A stretch of DNA of 6,131 nucleotides from Acidobacteriota bacterium (GTDB taxonomy: Bacteria > Acidobacteriota > Terriglobia > UBA7540), in the NCBI GenBank assembly GCA_003224635.1, contig QHZK01000213.1, positions 1 to 6,131 of the forward strand, written 5' to 3'. Below the pieces are notes generated by a model. It did not search any database. It was not told where the DNA came from and saw only the letters and a program-made list of their open reading frames with translations. Both the position numbers and the translations under genes were made by a program. Below, piece after piece: positions 5,899-6,131 of this stretch; within the stretch, counting starts at the first letter, position 1; the number at the start of each line of letters is the position of its first letter.

Positions 5899-5944
5899 TC
5901 CGCTGCACCTTGGTCTGTTTCTGCTTCTGGAAAGGAGTTTCAGA

Positions 5945-6131
5945 ATGCTGGCATGCCGCGCGAGGCACTCGTTGACTGTGGCGGCGGGGGCTGCAGTGCT
6001 GACGATGCTATCCGGCGGCGTTCTCTATGCCGCAGACTACGTGAATGCGCAGTTACCCTGGCACGGGCGGGTGCTTGACGCGCAAGGCCGACTGCTGGCG
6101 TGGTACGAGCCGGACAAGAACCTGGGTTACG
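5945..6131 (+). CDS. N-terminus of a secreted protein of unknown function (cut by right edge)
   Basis: From ATG 5945 the frame is open for 62 codons to the end of the window. AAAGGAG at 5931-5937 lies seven bases upstream, a good ribosome binding site. Residues 1 to about 29 form a clear signal peptide: a basic start (MLACRARH), a hydrophobic core (LTVAAGAAVLTMLSGGVL) and a likely signal-peptidase-I site after YAA. The exported part seen so far (DYVNAQLPWHGRVLDAQGRL, then LAWYEPDKNLGY) is too short to assign, and I do not recognise it. It is co-directional with the dehydratase 87 bases upstream, so a linked role in saccharide breakdown is possible but unproven. The Cys at residue 4 is too close to the start to be a lipobox. 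Confidence 0.75.
   Translation, partial: MLACRARHSLTVAAGAAVLTMLSGGVLYAADYVNAQLPWHGRVLDAQGRLLAWYEPDKNLGY

Noticed and set aside
5887..5908. Hairpin (6-bp stem, 10-base loop) after the dehydratase as a terminator
   Set aside because: No run of T follows on either strand and it overlaps a better promoter candidate for the next gene.
4889..5968. Minus-strand open frame (359 codons) opposite the dehydratase
   Set aside because: It is antisense to a complete enzyme with every catalytic residue intact, and its translation is low-complexity and resembles no family.

Overview
The window looks like a piece of a free-living acidobacterial-type genome (Acidobacteriota, perhaps the Solibacter/Bryobacter side). 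The main reason is the large minus-strand outer-membrane receptor, which has an N-terminal carboxypeptidase-regulatory-like domain, an Oar-type plug and a long barrel, a protein class that is greatly expanded in that phylum. High G+C and a sugar-acid dehydratase in the neighbourhood fit. This assignment is inference from protein style, not from a marker gene.

Layout. Positions 150-3902 (minus) hold a TonB-dependent receptor with an intact N-terminus. Its C-terminal end is replaced: at position 200/201 the gene runs out of frame into a 200-bp, 97%-identical direct copy of its own mid-barrel segment (1-200 versus 1484-1683), then stops at 150. Positions 3903-4690 form the interval between the divergent receptor and dehydratase genes. 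It carries a strong sigma-70-like promoter for the receptor, a hairpin next to the receptor's ribosome binding site, and a chimeric minus-strand relic. The relic is the first 32 codons of an EamA-type transporter joined to a frameshifted C-terminal tail of an alpha-L-arabinofuranosidase. A 15-bp tandem repeat lies just upstream of it. Positions 4691-5857 (plus) hold a complete enolase-superfamily dehydratase of the D-galactonate dehydratase type with all catalytic residues in place. From 5945 to the right edge lies the start of a secreted protein that I do not recognise.

How it may work together. A receptor that probably imports plant- or microbe-derived glycans, an arabinofuranosidase relic and a sugar-acid dehydratase suggest a carbohydrate-use locus that has been eroded and rearranged. 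The most notable signals are the two abnormal joints: the receptor tail joined to its own mid-gene repeat, and EamA joined to arabinofuranosidase. They could be real rearrangement scars, a switchable receptor tail, or assembly errors. The window starts inside the repeat and ends inside a gene, so it could be a short contig, and misassembly is a serious alternative. I see no CRISPR array, tRNA, rRNA, insertion sequence, or defence or biosynthetic system.
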